Shown here piece after piece: positions 19,301 through 28,263 of a stretch of DNA of 64,000 bases. The position numbers and the translations under genes are program-made. The stretch is from positions 155,731-219,730 of the forward strand of contig JADCEN010000003.1 in assembly GCA_020250175.1 (NCBI GenBank), written 5' to 3'. Position 1 is the stretch's first letter, and the number at the start of each line of letters is the position of its first letter. The notes under the pieces were generated by a model. That model did not search any database. It was not told the origin of the DNA and saw only the letters and a list, made by a program, of their open reading frames with translations. The stretch comes from Rhodobacter sp. (GTDB taxonomy: Bacteria > Pseudomonadota > Alphaproteobacteria > Rhodobacterales > Rhodobacteraceae).

Positions 19301-19437
19301 TGTTCTGGGGGCCGATGGCCTTTGCGATCATGGGGGGCCTGCTGGTGGCCACCCTGCTGACACTGATCTTGCTGCCGACGCTTTATGTAGCGGTGCATGG
19401 GGGGCGCGGGGCAAAGGCTGCACCGGCAGATGTCTGA
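16375..19437 (+). CDS. RND efflux permease (AcrB/HAE family)
   Basis: 1020 aa, GRDEDPSFTIKTMLVTAVWPGAT, duplicated RND architecture; GTG start overlapping the MFP stop. Confidence 0.95.
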   Translation: MIGPNLSEWALRTRQLTVYMMIVGVIAGAFAFVNLGRDEDPSFTIKTMLVTAVWPGATMEETQSQLTDRLERRLEETTGLDALRSITRPGIVTIYVDLDGAFPPERVPDVWQEVRNSVGDIRHTLPQGVLGPFFTDDFGDVFGIIYAFTADGFSDRELRDGVDVVRSDLLRQVDGINKIEWIGVQEEQVLIEFQPDRVAAMGLDYGQIFNAIAAQNVVRPSGVINSGTENLALRVSGAFTSEADVLEVSLVANGRTIRLGDIATVRRALVDPPQPLLRVNGKRAIALAISMAEGGDILQLGEDVTRAMARSTANLPVGIEPILISDQPSVVDLSIGDFTANLWQAVGIILVVSFLMLGVRPGAVVAIAIPITMAIVFLIMQTMQIDLQRVSLGALIIALALMVDDAMTTVDAMLRRLAAGDKIEKAASFAYRTLAAPMLIGTLITIAGFVPIGFAESQGGEYTISLFQVVAIALITSWFVAVLFAPILGAVLLKPPAAGAAEPPPGRFLRAYQGLLRLSIRFRFVTFAITAALVALAYVGFGQIDRQFFPASDRNELIVDFQLSRPSSIFASEDAVKRIEEFIAASGDAQFYTSYVGRNVIRFYLPLAILPPSDHHSQIVVMARDFEARLRLQDGLTTFLIEEFPEAVSRVSPLELGPPIGWPLQYRLTGPDPEVLRARALDLANVIASYPNARQVHFDWIEPARQLRIEVDQAQARRLGLTSAQLASVLQTAVSGAPVTQLRDDIYLVNVVARAADGSRVSLDSLATLQVPVPGGRTVALSQFANFSFDQEQPFLWRRDRLPTLTVLADVVNGDTPEAAVAALEPQITAMAATLPVGYEIQVGGTVETSAESSASVFAVVPLMVFLMITLLMVQLKNFKDMGMVLVLLPLGLIGVVAALLAFGRPLGFVAILGILALIGMIAKNAVILITQITDDRASGKSVEEAAVTAATNRMRPLLLTALSTVLGMLPIAPTLFWGPMAFAIMGGLLVATLLTLILLPTLYVAVHGGRGAKAAPADV

Positions 19438-20641
19438 CGCAGCGCCGCTGGCCTGGTCAGGCAAAAGTGACAAGGTCAGCTACTACAGGCTGTTTGCGGG
19501 CTATGTCATTGCGCTGTTCGGCACCGGCATCGCCACGGTCGCGCTGGCGATGTTCGCCTTTGACCTGGCGGGAGAGGAATCGGGGGCCATCATCGGCACT
19601 GCCCTGTCGTTGAAGATGTTTGCCTATGTGCTGGCGGCCCCGGTGCTGACAGTGCTGACAGAGAGGATTCCGCGCAAGCACCTGCTGATCGGGCTGGACC
19701 TTGTGCGCGCGGGCAGCCTGCTGCTGTTGCCGCTGGTCACTCAGGTCTGGCAGATCTACGCGCTGGTCTTTGTCTTTGCGGTGGCCTCGGCGACCTTCGG
19801 CTTTGTCTATCTGGCGATCGTGCCCTATCTGCTGGGCAGCGCCGAGGATTACACCCGCTCGCTCGCCCGGTCGCGGATTGCCACGGAACTGGAAGGGCCC
19901 GTAAGCCCGCTCATGGCCGCCGGTCTGCTGATGGTGCTGGCAACGGCGGGTATCTTCGTGCTGGCGGCGGGGGCCTTTGTGCTGTCGGCGTTTCTGGTGA
20001 AGGCCGCGCAGATGCCCCGGCACCTGACCGCCCGCAGCGACGGGGTGCTGGCAAAGCTGACCCGGGGGCCGCGCCTGTTCATTTCTGTCCCGGTGTTCCG
20101 GGCGGTGATCGCGCTGGATGTCGCGGTGGCGCTGGCTTCGGCCATGGTTCTGGTCAATACGGTTGTGATCGTGCAGGGCTTTTTGCACCTTGACCGCGAT
20201 GCGCTGGCGCTGGCCTTTTTTGCCTTTGGCATGGGGTCGATCATCGGGGCTGTGCTGATGCCGCAGCTGCTGGGGCGGATACCGGAACGGCGGCTGGTTC
20301 TGATCGGCACTGTCCTTTTGACGGCGGGGCTTGGCCTGGGCGTGGTGCAGACCACGCCGGTCGGCTTGCTGGTGCTGTGGGCGGTGCTGGGGCTGGGCGT
20401 GGCCTGGGTGCTGACCCCGGTCACCTACATGATCCGGCGTCTGGCCGCCCCCGCCGATCTGCAGACGCTGTTCGCCGCGCAGATGTCGATCTCAAACGCC
20501 TGCCTGCTGGTGGCTTATCCTCTGGCAGGCTGGCTGGGGGCCAGCCTTGGCATCCCGATGACCTTTCTTGTCCTGGCAGTACTGGCGGGCCTGGCCGCAG
20601 TCGTCGCCTTCCGGCTTTGGCCCGCCGCCGAGGGCAGTTAG
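19430..20641 (+). CDS. MFS transporter
   Basis: Twelve-TM-like pattern; FAFDLAGEESGAIIGTALSLKM..LTERIPRKHLLIGLDLVRAG. Confidence 0.88.
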   Translation: MSDAAPLAWSGKSDKVSYYRLFAGYVIALFGTGIATVALAMFAFDLAGEESGAIIGTALSLKMFAYVLAAPVLTVLTERIPRKHLLIGLDLVRAGSLLLLPLVTQVWQIYALVFVFAVASATFGFVYLAIVPYLLGSAEDYTRSLARSRIATELEGPVSPLMAAGLLMVLATAGIFVLAAGAFVLSAFLVKAAQMPRHLTARSDGVLAKLTRGPRLFISVPVFRAVIALDVAVALASAMVLVNTVVIVQGFLHLDRDALALAFFAFGMGSIIGAVLMPQLLGRIPERRLVLIGTVLLTAGLGLGVVQTTPVGLLVLWAVLGLGVAWVLTPVTYMIRRLAAPADLQTLFAAQMSISNACLLVAYPLAGWLGASLGIPMTFLVLAVLAGLAAVVAFRLWPAAEGS

Positions 20642-21753
20642 GGATCGCCGAAGGGTGCCAGCACGACCGAAGCGGTGCTTTGCACCACGTTGACGCCGGC
20701 CCCAAGCAGGCCGGGCTGGCGGGTTTCATCCGACAGGATTTCCGTCCCCAGGGCGCTCATCCCGTTCAGGACCGAGATCATGACCGGCGAGGTGGCCACT
20801 TTGAAATGGTTCAGCGAATCGCCCGTCCCGGTCACTTCCGTCAGATCAATGACCGTCACCGGCAGATCGGCAATCCGGGCGGTATCTGACAGCGCCCCCA
20901 GCCGGACGCCCGGGCCGCGCAGCAGCGCCGAAAACCGCAGCGCCCGGTCGCGCGCCGAGGTAAAGATGTAGATCGACACATCCTTTTCGGCCAGGGCGCG
21001 GGCCTGCCGGCGGAAGACCTCCACGTCAATGTCGGGGGCCATCAGCACCACGGTCCTGATCTTGTCGAAGGCCCCCGGCCGGTTGCGGATGGCCTTCTGC
21101 CGCAGGGCTTCCATCACCAGGAAGGCCCCCATGGAATGCCCGGCCACCACAATCCGGGTGGCATTGGTCTGATCCAGCAGGCTGAGCAGGTCTTCCAGAT
21201 CGTCGCGGGCCTGCAGCGTGGCTTCGCGGTCGGTGGCATAGGCCGCAACATTTGCCGCCGAAGGCCAGGCATAGTTGACCGAAATGCCCGGAGCGCCGAA
21301 GTCATGCCGCATCTGCGCCTGCCGGTACAGGCCTTCGGCGAAATTGGTATTGAACCCATGCACGAAAACAAAGACCTCGCGCTGGTTCTTGGGCCGGGTC
21401 GCGACGGCGGCGTTGACCGCGCGGATGAAGCCGGCACTATCCGCGATGACCTGGCTGTCCACGATCAGGAAATCGCGGCGCGGGTCAGGCGTGGTGTTGG
21501 CCGGGAAGGTGACCGTGCCGGGCGCGCGGTCCGGCGGAACAGAAACGGTGAACTGCGAAAAGCCAAGGCCCGGTGCCGGAGCACGCCCAAACCCGGGACC
21601 GTCCGGATCGCGCTGCCGGCTGGAGGCGACAAGAACGGGTTCCAGGTATCCAACCGCTGTCGGGTCTGGGGCAAGCACCAGCGTCCCGCGCTCTGCACAG
21701 GAGGCGACAAGCCCGATGACGAGCAGCGCCGGGACAAGCCGCAGTCGGGTCAT
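20638..21753 (-). CDS. Alpha/beta hydrolase, DUF900-type, lipoprotein
   Basis: LVASC lipobox, VFVFVHGFNTNFAEGLYR, AGHSMGAFLVMEAL. Confidence 0.88.
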   Translation of the reverse strand: MTRLRLVPALLVIGLVASCAERGTLVLAPDPTAVGYLEPVLVASSRQRDPDGPGFGRAPAPGLGFSQFTVSVPPDRAPGTVTFPANTTPDPRRDFLIVDSQVIADSAGFIRAVNAAVATRPKNQREVFVFVHGFNTNFAEGLYRQAQMRHDFGAPGISVNYAWPSAANVAAYATDREATLQARDDLEDLLSLLDQTNATRIVVAGHSMGAFLVMEALRQKAIRNRPGAFDKIRTVVLMAPDIDVEVFRRQARALAEKDVSIYIFTSARDRALRFSALLRGPGVRLGALSDTARIADLPVTVIDLTEVTGTGDSLNHFKVATSPVMISVLNGMSALGTEILSDETRQPGLLGAGVNVVQSTASVVLAPFGDP

Positions 21754-21758
21754 TGCGC

Positions 21759-22838
21759 CTATTCCGCCGCATCTGCCGCAGACATGGCAGGTGTTGGCAG
21801 ATGTGCCGCACCCGCCAGCGCATCAAGGTCCAGGGTGGAACGTACCCCGATACTGTCAAAGTTCTGATCCAGCCAGCCCTCGGCCCAGCCCCTGCCCAGA
21901 TCGAACAGCATCCGAAGGTAAGCCCATTCGGCGTTCAGCTTGCTGGAGGCGACAAGGTCCTTCACCTCAAGATCGGTATGGATCAGGTGCAGGTAGGTAT
22001 GGGTATAGACGCCCAGATCAATCCCCTTCGCCTCGGCCACGCGCTGCATCAGGCCGATGGCGCGCAATTCCTTGAGAAGGCTGGAGTTGAAGCTGATTTC
22101 ATTGACGCGGTTCATGATATCCCGCGCGGTTCGGGGCAGGGCGGCGCGCAGGATCGGGTTGATCTGCACCACAAGGATATCGGGCGACCCGACGCTTGCC
22201 AGCAGCGGGTAAAGGGCGGGATTGCCGCTGAAGCCACCGTCCCAATAGGCCTCGCCGTCGATCTCGACCGCCGGGAACATCTGCGGCAGACAGGCCGAGG
22301 CCAGCACGGCATCGGTGCTGAGGTCCCCCGGTCCGAACACGCGCGGATGCCCGGTGCGGACATTGGTGGCCGTGACATGGACCGACAGGTCCGTCAGGCG
22401 GTTGACCGCATCGAAATCGACCAGACCGTCAAGCAGGCCGCGCAGCGGATTGATGCCCAGGGGGTTCAGCTCATAGGGGGAAAACATCCGGCTCATGCTT
22501 TCCAGAAAAAGATAGCCGGGCGACTGATCCAGGCTGTAATTGCCCGTCAGCCTGTCAAGCGGGCTGCGCTGCACCGGCGAAAAGCGCGCCGATTCGCTGA
22601 CCGCCCGCCACAGGGCGTGCAGGCTTGCGCGGGCACCGTCGCGGCCCCCCCGTGCCATGCCATCGGCCAGGGCGACGGCGTTCATGGCACCTGCGCTGGT
22701 GCCGCTGATGGCGCGGATCGCCAGGCGGTCATCCTCCAGCAGGCGGTCCAGAACGCCCCAGGTCAGCGCCCCGTGCGAGCCGCCGCCCTGCAGGGCAAGG
22801 TTGAGGGGTTTCGTGCGGAGCTGCTGTGATCGTGGCAT
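21759..22838 (-). CDS. Patatin-like phospholipase
   Basis: LALQGGGSHGALTWGVLDRLLED, GTSAGAMNA, DGGFSGNPAL. Confidence 0.93.
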   Translation of the reverse strand: MPRSQQLRTKPLNLALQGGGSHGALTWGVLDRLLEDDRLAIRAISGTSAGAMNAVALADGMARGGRDGARASLHALWRAVSESARFSPVQRSPLDRLTGNYSLDQSPGYLFLESMSRMFSPYELNPLGINPLRGLLDGLVDFDAVNRLTDLSVHVTATNVRTGHPRVFGPGDLSTDAVLASACLPQMFPAVEIDGEAYWDGGFSGNPALYPLLASVGSPDILVVQINPILRAALPRTARDIMNRVNEISFNSSLLKELRAIGLMQRVAEAKGIDLGVYTHTYLHLIHTDLEVKDLVASSKLNAEWAYLRMLFDLGRGWAEGWLDQNFDSIGVRSTLDLDALAGAAHLPTPAMSAADAAE

Positions 22839-23242
22839 GGTCACTCTCTCTGGCATGGCGCGGGGCGGTGCAGGACTGCACGGCGCAACGCTACCCCGGC
22901 GGGGCGCTGCGGGCAACCAACCGATGCGAAGGCGCGGGGTCGTGTTCACCACATCGGGAACAGGCCTGGCTAGACCTGCGTTCCGTCACGCCCCTCTCCG
23001 GCAAAGCGGACAAGAGCAGACCCCGATGACCCGGTGTCTTGCCAAGACCACCTCTGCGCTGCCCATTGCGCTGCTTCCGGCGCAGGGCATGATTACCCCG
23101 TCCTGGGCAAAGCTGGCCGCACCGCCGGGGCCGGACGGGCCGCTGCAGGTTCAGCAGACCTGCGCCGGGGACCCGACGCTGCCGGACCGTGTCGCGGTTC
23201 CGCCGCCCGCCATCTGCCGTCCCGACTCCGGCCCGAGGGGGG

Positions 23243-23770
23243 TCAGCGGCAGAACCGGATCGCGCCCAGGGAAATGTCGGCCTGAAACGCCCGTCCGATA
23301 GCGATCAGGCCGATGCGGCGCAGTTGGGCCGGGTCCAGCGGGACGTCGATGCGGTGCGGCACGAAACCGGTAAAGGGCAGCCGCAGGCGCTGCCACTCTG
23401 CCGGCGCGGTAAAGCCGTGCCGCCAGGATTGCCACGGCCGTGTCGCGGCGGTGGTGCGCAGGTGCAGCGCATAGGGTTCCGCGTTGCCGAACACCTCCAG
23501 CTCGATCCCCGTCCAGCCCGAGGCGTCGACAGGCCCGCCGCCGGGGGCCAGATCAAGCGCCATCTGCACGAAGCCGCCGTTGTTTTCCATTCGGACCTGG
23601 CCCTGCAGGCGCAGGGCGGCGCGGCCCTGCACGGTTTCCCGGCTCAGCCTTCCGGTGGATACCCCGCCCATCACCCCGTCCAGGATCACCTCCCAGGCGG
23701 TTCCGGTGGCGGCACGCCCATCGTCGCGCGACAGATCATCGATCAGCGCTGTGGCGCGGGGGGCGGTCAT
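23243..23770 (-). CDS. CIA30 family protein
   Basis: VILDGVMGGVSTGRL..FVQMALDL..GWTGIELEVFGNAEPYALHLRT. Confidence 0.82.
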   Translation of the reverse strand: MTAPRATALIDDLSRDDGRAATGTAWEVILDGVMGGVSTGRLSRETVQGRAALRLQGQVRMENNGGFVQMALDLAPGGGPVDASGWTGIELEVFGNAEPYALHLRTTAATRPWQSWRHGFTAPAEWQRLRLPFTGFVPHRIDVPLDPAQLRRIGLIAIGRAFQADISLGAIRFCR

Positions 23771-25422
23771 GGCCGCGCGGCAGCGACCTTTGCCTTCAGC
23801 GCCGCCATCCCTTCCGGCGTCCACCCCGGCGCATCCGTCAGCGACAGCCAGGAATCGGCATAATCCGTAAAGGCATAGGTGTGGCCGTATCCCAGCGGCG
23901 GTGTCGTGGCCAGCATGATGTCGATGCCCAGCTGCAGAAAGGTGACAACCGGAATCCAGACGAAATCGGGGCTGACATCGGGGCCGACCGGTTTGGTCAG
24001 CCAGTCCGGTTTGCGCCACAGCGCATTCGGGTCGAAAAAGGTCACCGCATCGCTGGCATATTGCAGGTAGATGATCCGGTACGGCCCCCAGGGGGCTGGC
24101 GCGTTGTCCAGCCTGTTGTCCTGCGAGGTAAAGCGGATCACCGATCCGTCGCGGAATTCCGGCAGCCAGGCCGGGGTTCCGGGGTTGCGCGCCGCTGTGA
24201 CATTGGTCCAGGTCCGGCTGGGAAAGGGCGGTCCGGCCCAGAGCGCGCCCTGATAGGGATCGCCGATGACCTGATGCAGATCATGGCTGAGGTCCGAGTT
24301 GAACGACCCGAGGCTAAGCCCGTGCAGATACAGCCGGGGCCGGGCCTCCTTGGGCATCTTGTGCCAGTGCCCGTAGACGGCGGCAAACACCGCCCGCGCC
24401 GTTTCCACGCCATAGCCGGGGTCCACCAGCAGCGCCAACCAGCTGGCAAGATAAGAATACTGCACCGAAACACTGGCGACATCGCCGCGCAGCACATATT
24501 CCAGCGCCGTCTGGCTTTCAGGGTCGACCCAGCCGGTACCGGTGGGGGTGACGATCACAAGGTTCGTCCGCTCGAAGGCGCCGATGCGGATCAACTCATC
24601 CAGCGCAAGCTGCGCGCGTTCCTGCACCGTCCGGGCAGAGTTCAGCCCGACATAGACCCGCAGCGGTTCCAGGGCCGGTGCCCCGGTCATCGCTTCGATC
24701 TGCGCCCTGTCGGGACCGGCGGCGATTGCTGCACGCCCCTCGCGCCCAAGCCCGTCCCAGGACAGCAGCGATCCCGGCCCGCCGGTTTTCATCGGATCGG
24801 CGGGCTGCGGGCTGCCGTCTTCGATCAGGGCATCGAGCCGCGCGTAAGCGGTATCAAAGGCTTTCAGGGCCTGCCGCACGATCACCCCGTTGCCGATCAT
24901 CCAGAACAGCAAGGCCGTCAGGACAAGGCCGGTGATTGCCGCGACCGGACCGGGCACCAGACGCCCCAGACGCGCGGTCAGCAGGCGTACGCTGAGCCCA
25001 AAGAGCCGCCCGATGACCAGCAGCACCACAAAGACCACCAGCGTCAGGCTGGCCAGAAGCAGGACCCGCGCGCCATCCACGCGCGGCATGTCCATCAGCG
25101 CGCGCAGGGTGTTCTGCCATTCCGACGCCTGCCACAGGGCCAGCGCGGCCAGACCGGCACAGAGGAGGATCGCCAGGATCTGTCCGGCGCGCCGGGTCCT
25201 GTCCGCCGGGACAGGCAGTTGCAGCGCCAGCCACAGCGCCCGCAAGGCAACGCCAAGCCCGTATCCGGCGGCAAGGCAAAACCCGCTGAGCACGCCCTGC
25301 ACCGCCGGGTGGCGCGGCACCAGGCTGGGCGTCAGCGAGGCTGCGAAAAACAGCGTGCCCAGGATCAGGCCAAACGCCGTGAAAGACCGCAGGAGATATA
25401 GAAGAGAGCTGAGCATCGGCAC
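23767..25422 (-). CDS. Integral membrane alpha/beta-hydrolase family protein
   Basis: N-terminal TM segments; TPTGTGWVDPESQTALEY, LYLHGLSLGSFNSDLSHDL. Confidence 0.87.
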   Translation of the reverse strand: MPMLSSLLYLLRSFTAFGLILGTLFFAASLTPSLVPRHPAVQGVLSGFCLAAGYGLGVALRALWLALQLPVPADRTRRAGQILAILLCAGLAALALWQASEWQNTLRALMDMPRVDGARVLLLASLTLVVFVVLLVIGRLFGLSVRLLTARLGRLVPGPVAAITGLVLTALLFWMIGNGVIVRQALKAFDTAYARLDALIEDGSPQPADPMKTGGPGSLLSWDGLGREGRAAIAAGPDRAQIEAMTGAPALEPLRVYVGLNSARTVQERAQLALDELIRIGAFERTNLVIVTPTGTGWVDPESQTALEYVLRGDVASVSVQYSYLASWLALLVDPGYGVETARAVFAAVYGHWHKMPKEARPRLYLHGLSLGSFNSDLSHDLHQVIGDPYQGALWAGPPFPSRTWTNVTAARNPGTPAWLPEFRDGSVIRFTSQDNRLDNAPAPWGPYRIIYLQYASDAVTFFDPNALWRKPDWLTKPVGPDVSPDFVWIPVVTFLQLGIDIMLATTPPLGYGHTYAFTDYADSWLSLTDAPGWTPEGMAALKAKVAAARP

Positions 25423-25566
25423 CGACCCGCAACAGGATGCGCAACCCTAGGCGCAGCGCGCCGGACTGTCTACAGAAGGCCGCCACATGGCAGCAGGATG
25501 GCCCGGCAGCTGATTGGGCGGTCCGTGCCCTGCGGCGGCGGTGCACACAAGACCGCCCGGCGGGCG

Positions 25567-26952
25567 TCACCGCCCCGCCAGCCGGTTGCCCAGCGCCGCC
25601 AGCCGCGAAGGCGGCCCGCCGAGGCGCGCCTCGCGCCGGTCGGCGGCGTTCAGCAGCGCGTACATCCCCGTGACGCCCAGCCAGCGGGCCGGCTCGGGTT
25701 CCCATCGGCGCACCCGGCGGCCCACCCAGGGCAGGGTGACAAGCGCGCTGTCGCGGCCCGTGACCAGATCGGCCAGCGTCCGTCCCGCCAGGTTCGAGGT
25801 GGACACGCCCACACCGACATATCCCCCCGCCCAGCCGATGCCGGTCGCGCGGTCAAAGCCCACGGTCGCGCACCAGTCGCGCGGCACGCCCAGCACGCCG
25901 CACCAGGCGTGATCGATGCGCAGCCCCTTGGTATCGGGAAAGTGGCGGTGCAGAATAGCCGTCAGCCTGCGGATGGTTTCGGCATCGGGTTCCCCATTGG
26001 TGTCGGTGGCTGACCCCATCCGGTAAGGCACGCCGCGCGCCCCCACCGTGATGCGCCCTTCGCGGGTGCGCTGGCAATAACAATAGGCATTGGCGAAATC
26101 GCCCAGAATCTCGTGCCCCTGCCAGCCGATCCTGTCCCACAGCGCGGCGGGAAGCGGTTCGGTCACGATCTGGGCGGAATTCAGCGGCAGCCAGTCGCGT
26201 TTCAGCCCCGGCAGGGTGGCGGTAAAGCCTTCGGTCGCCCGCAGGATCACCGGGGCGGTGATGGTGCCCCGGTTGGTGGTGACGCGGCCCGGTGCGATGC
26301 CGGTCACCGCCGTGCCTTCGGCAATCGTGACACCGCGCCGCTCGACAGCGGCGGCCAGCCCGCGCACCAGCTTGGCCGGCTGGATCCGCGCAACACCGGT
26401 CACCACCATGCCGCCCAGAAGACCGGGGATACTCACCCGCGCCCGCGCCGCTTCGGCCCCGATGGCAAAGACGCGGTCCGTACCTTCGCCCCAGTGCCGG
26501 CGATGCGCAACCTCTGCCGTTACCCGGGCCATCTGCGCCGGGGTCACCGCCACCATCAGCTCGTCCGTGCGGCGGATATCGGCATCGATGCCTTCCCGAC
26601 CGGCAACCCGGATGACTTCGTCCACCGTGCCATTCATCGCCTGCACCATGGCGCGCACCCCCTGTGGCGTGCCGGTGGACAGGTATTTCTCATGGCTCCA
26701 GGCGAAGCCCCCGGTCAGCCAGCCACCGTTGCGCCCCGAGGCGCCGAAGCCTGCGAATTCCTTTTCCACGATCAGGATGCGCAGTGTCGGGTCCGCCTGC
26801 CTCAGATACCAGGCCGACCACAGCCCGGTGTACCCTGCCCCGATGATGCAGACGTCGACTGTGGTGTCGCCGTCCAGCGGCGGGCGTTGGTGCGGCAGGC
26901 CGCCCAGATCGGCATACCAGAACGACACGTCACCAATCCGGGCAGGCTGCAT
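25567..26952 (-). CDS. FAD-dependent oxidoreductase (DAO family)
   Basis: VDVCIIGAGYTGLWSAWYLRQADPTLRILIVEKEFAGFGASGRNGGW. Confidence 0.93.
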   Translation of the reverse strand: MQPARIGDVSFWYADLGGLPHQRPPLDGDTTVDVCIIGAGYTGLWSAWYLRQADPTLRILIVEKEFAGFGASGRNGGWLTGGFAWSHEKYLSTGTPQGVRAMVQAMNGTVDEVIRVAGREGIDADIRRTDELMVAVTPAQMARVTAEVAHRRHWGEGTDRVFAIGAEAARARVSIPGLLGGMVVTGVARIQPAKLVRGLAAAVERRGVTIAEGTAVTGIAPGRVTTNRGTITAPVILRATEGFTATLPGLKRDWLPLNSAQIVTEPLPAALWDRIGWQGHEILGDFANAYCYCQRTREGRITVGARGVPYRMGSATDTNGEPDAETIRRLTAILHRHFPDTKGLRIDHAWCGVLGVPRDWCATVGFDRATGIGWAGGYVGVGVSTSNLAGRTLADLVTGRDSALVTLPWVGRRVRRWEPEPARWLGVTGMYALLNAADRREARLGGPPSRLAALGNRLAGR

Positions 26953-27117
26953 CTGCTGTGGTCCAGGGTTCAGGGGGCGGGCGCGGGATATGCGCCGCCC
27001 GGCTTCTCAATGCCGCAGGGGCCGGACATTGGCAACCACGCCGCGCACCAGAACAGGGCTTGCATCCGGGTGCCGGCCGCCTAGCTTCGCGTCAGGCCGG
27101 ATAGAGCGGGAGCAGAC

Positions 27118-27840
27118 GTGCAACAGGCAGAAGCAAGGGGGACCCGACCGCTGGGCGTGATCGTGGCGCATGGCCAGCCCTCTGACCCGGGTCCGGCCGA
27201 GGCCGAGGTTGCAGCCCTGGCCGCACGGGTTGCCGCAGAACTGCCGGGCTGGTCGGTGCGGTCTGCCACGCTGGCGCAAGAGGATGCCCTGGCACAGGCG
27301 CTGGACGGGGCAGGGCATGCCTTTGTCTATCCGCTGTTCATGGCGGATGGATGGTTCACCCAGACCCACCTTCCCGCCCGCCTTGCGGCCGCGTCCGGGG
27401 CGCGGATCACCCGGCTGGTGCCCTTCGGTCTGGACCCTGCCGTTCAGGCGCTGACCGTTACCCTGGCGGTCGAGGCGGCTGCGGCAGCCGGGCGCGCGCC
27501 GCAGGAGACGGACATCCTTCTGGCCGCGCACGGGTCGTTCCGCAGCCCCGCACCTGCTGCGGTAGCGCGAGCCATGGCGCTGCTTCTGGCGGACCGGGGC
27601 GGGTTCCGCCGGGTGGAGACGGCGTTCATCGATCAGGACCCGCAGATCGCCACCGTTGCACGAACCTTCGGTGCCGGGGCGCTGTGCCTGCCGTTCTTTG
27701 CGGCGCGGGGCGGCCATGTGATTGATGACCTGCCAGGGGCGCTTGCGCAAGCCGGGTTTTCCGGCCGGCTGCTGGACCCTGTGGGGCTGGACAGCCGGGT
27801 GCCGGGCCTGATCGCGGCGGCACTGCGCCGGGGGGCCTGA
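27118..27840 (+). CDS. CbiX/SirB-type chelatase-like protein
   Basis: GVIVAHGQPSDPGPAEAEV, LLAAHGSFRSPAPA..FIDQDPQIATVA; GTG start. Confidence 0.8.
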   Translation: MQQAEARGTRPLGVIVAHGQPSDPGPAEAEVAALAARVAAELPGWSVRSATLAQEDALAQALDGAGHAFVYPLFMADGWFTQTHLPARLAAASGARITRLVPFGLDPAVQALTVTLAVEAAAAAGRAPQETDILLAAHGSFRSPAPAAVARAMALLLADRGGFRRVETAFIDQDPQIATVARTFGAGALCLPFFAARGGHVIDDLPGALAQAGFSGRLLDPVGLDSRVPGLIAAALRRGA

Positions 27841-27884
27841 CCGGCGCGAAACGGGTGCGGGCGGAACGGGCCGGCCGGGGGGAA

Positions 27885-28210
27885 GCGCGGTGCGTATCCG
27901 GGGCCCGCCCGGAAGCGGGGCGAAAGGTCTTGCAGCGCTTCGCCATCCCCTGCTGCCATGGCAAAGGCCATCGCCTTTGCCGCTGAGATACGCTGTCACC
28001 AAGCCCGCCGGGGGCCAAAGCCCCCGGCCAGCGTCCGAACCGCCCCCGGCAGGCGCTGGCCTTTCGTGGTGGGGGGGGGCCGGTGTGGGCGTTCCATGGG
28101 GTGGGGAAACGCGCTGAGTTTCCTTCTCTGCCCGGAACGGCAACTCCTTTCCCCGGATCGGATAGATTTTCCCGCCCGGCAGGCGGTCGGAATGCTGTTT
28201 CAGAACCCTG
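27885..28210. repeat. Mosaic hairpin intergenic repeat, copy R3 (longest copy)
   Basis: GGCAAAGGC-catc-GCCTTTGCC (27960-27981), GCCGGGGGC-caaa-GCCCCCGGC (28007-28028), ggggaaacgcgctgagtttcc and ccccggatcggatagattttcccgcccggcaggcggtcgg shared with R1. Confidence 0.75.
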
Positions 28211-28263
28211 ACAGGCACTTGCAAGGGCGCGCCTGCGGCCTGGGTGGTCTGCAAGTTCCCACC

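Noticed and set aside
23026-23301. Small plus ORF MTRCLAKTTSALPIALLPAQGMITPSWAKLAAPPG...
   Set aside because: Overlaps the CIA30 gene end and shows no motif or convincing ribosome site; could be a remnant but not supportable.
27007-28254. Long minus-strand ORF (415 aa) and similar ORFs at 664-1158, 7738-8106 and 62556-63908 sharing strings such as GRGLWPPAG and LPGGK..PFRA..QRV.PP
   Set aside because: The shared peptides are translations of the mosaic repeats (H2 and flanks), and the rest is antisense to real genes; not a protein family.
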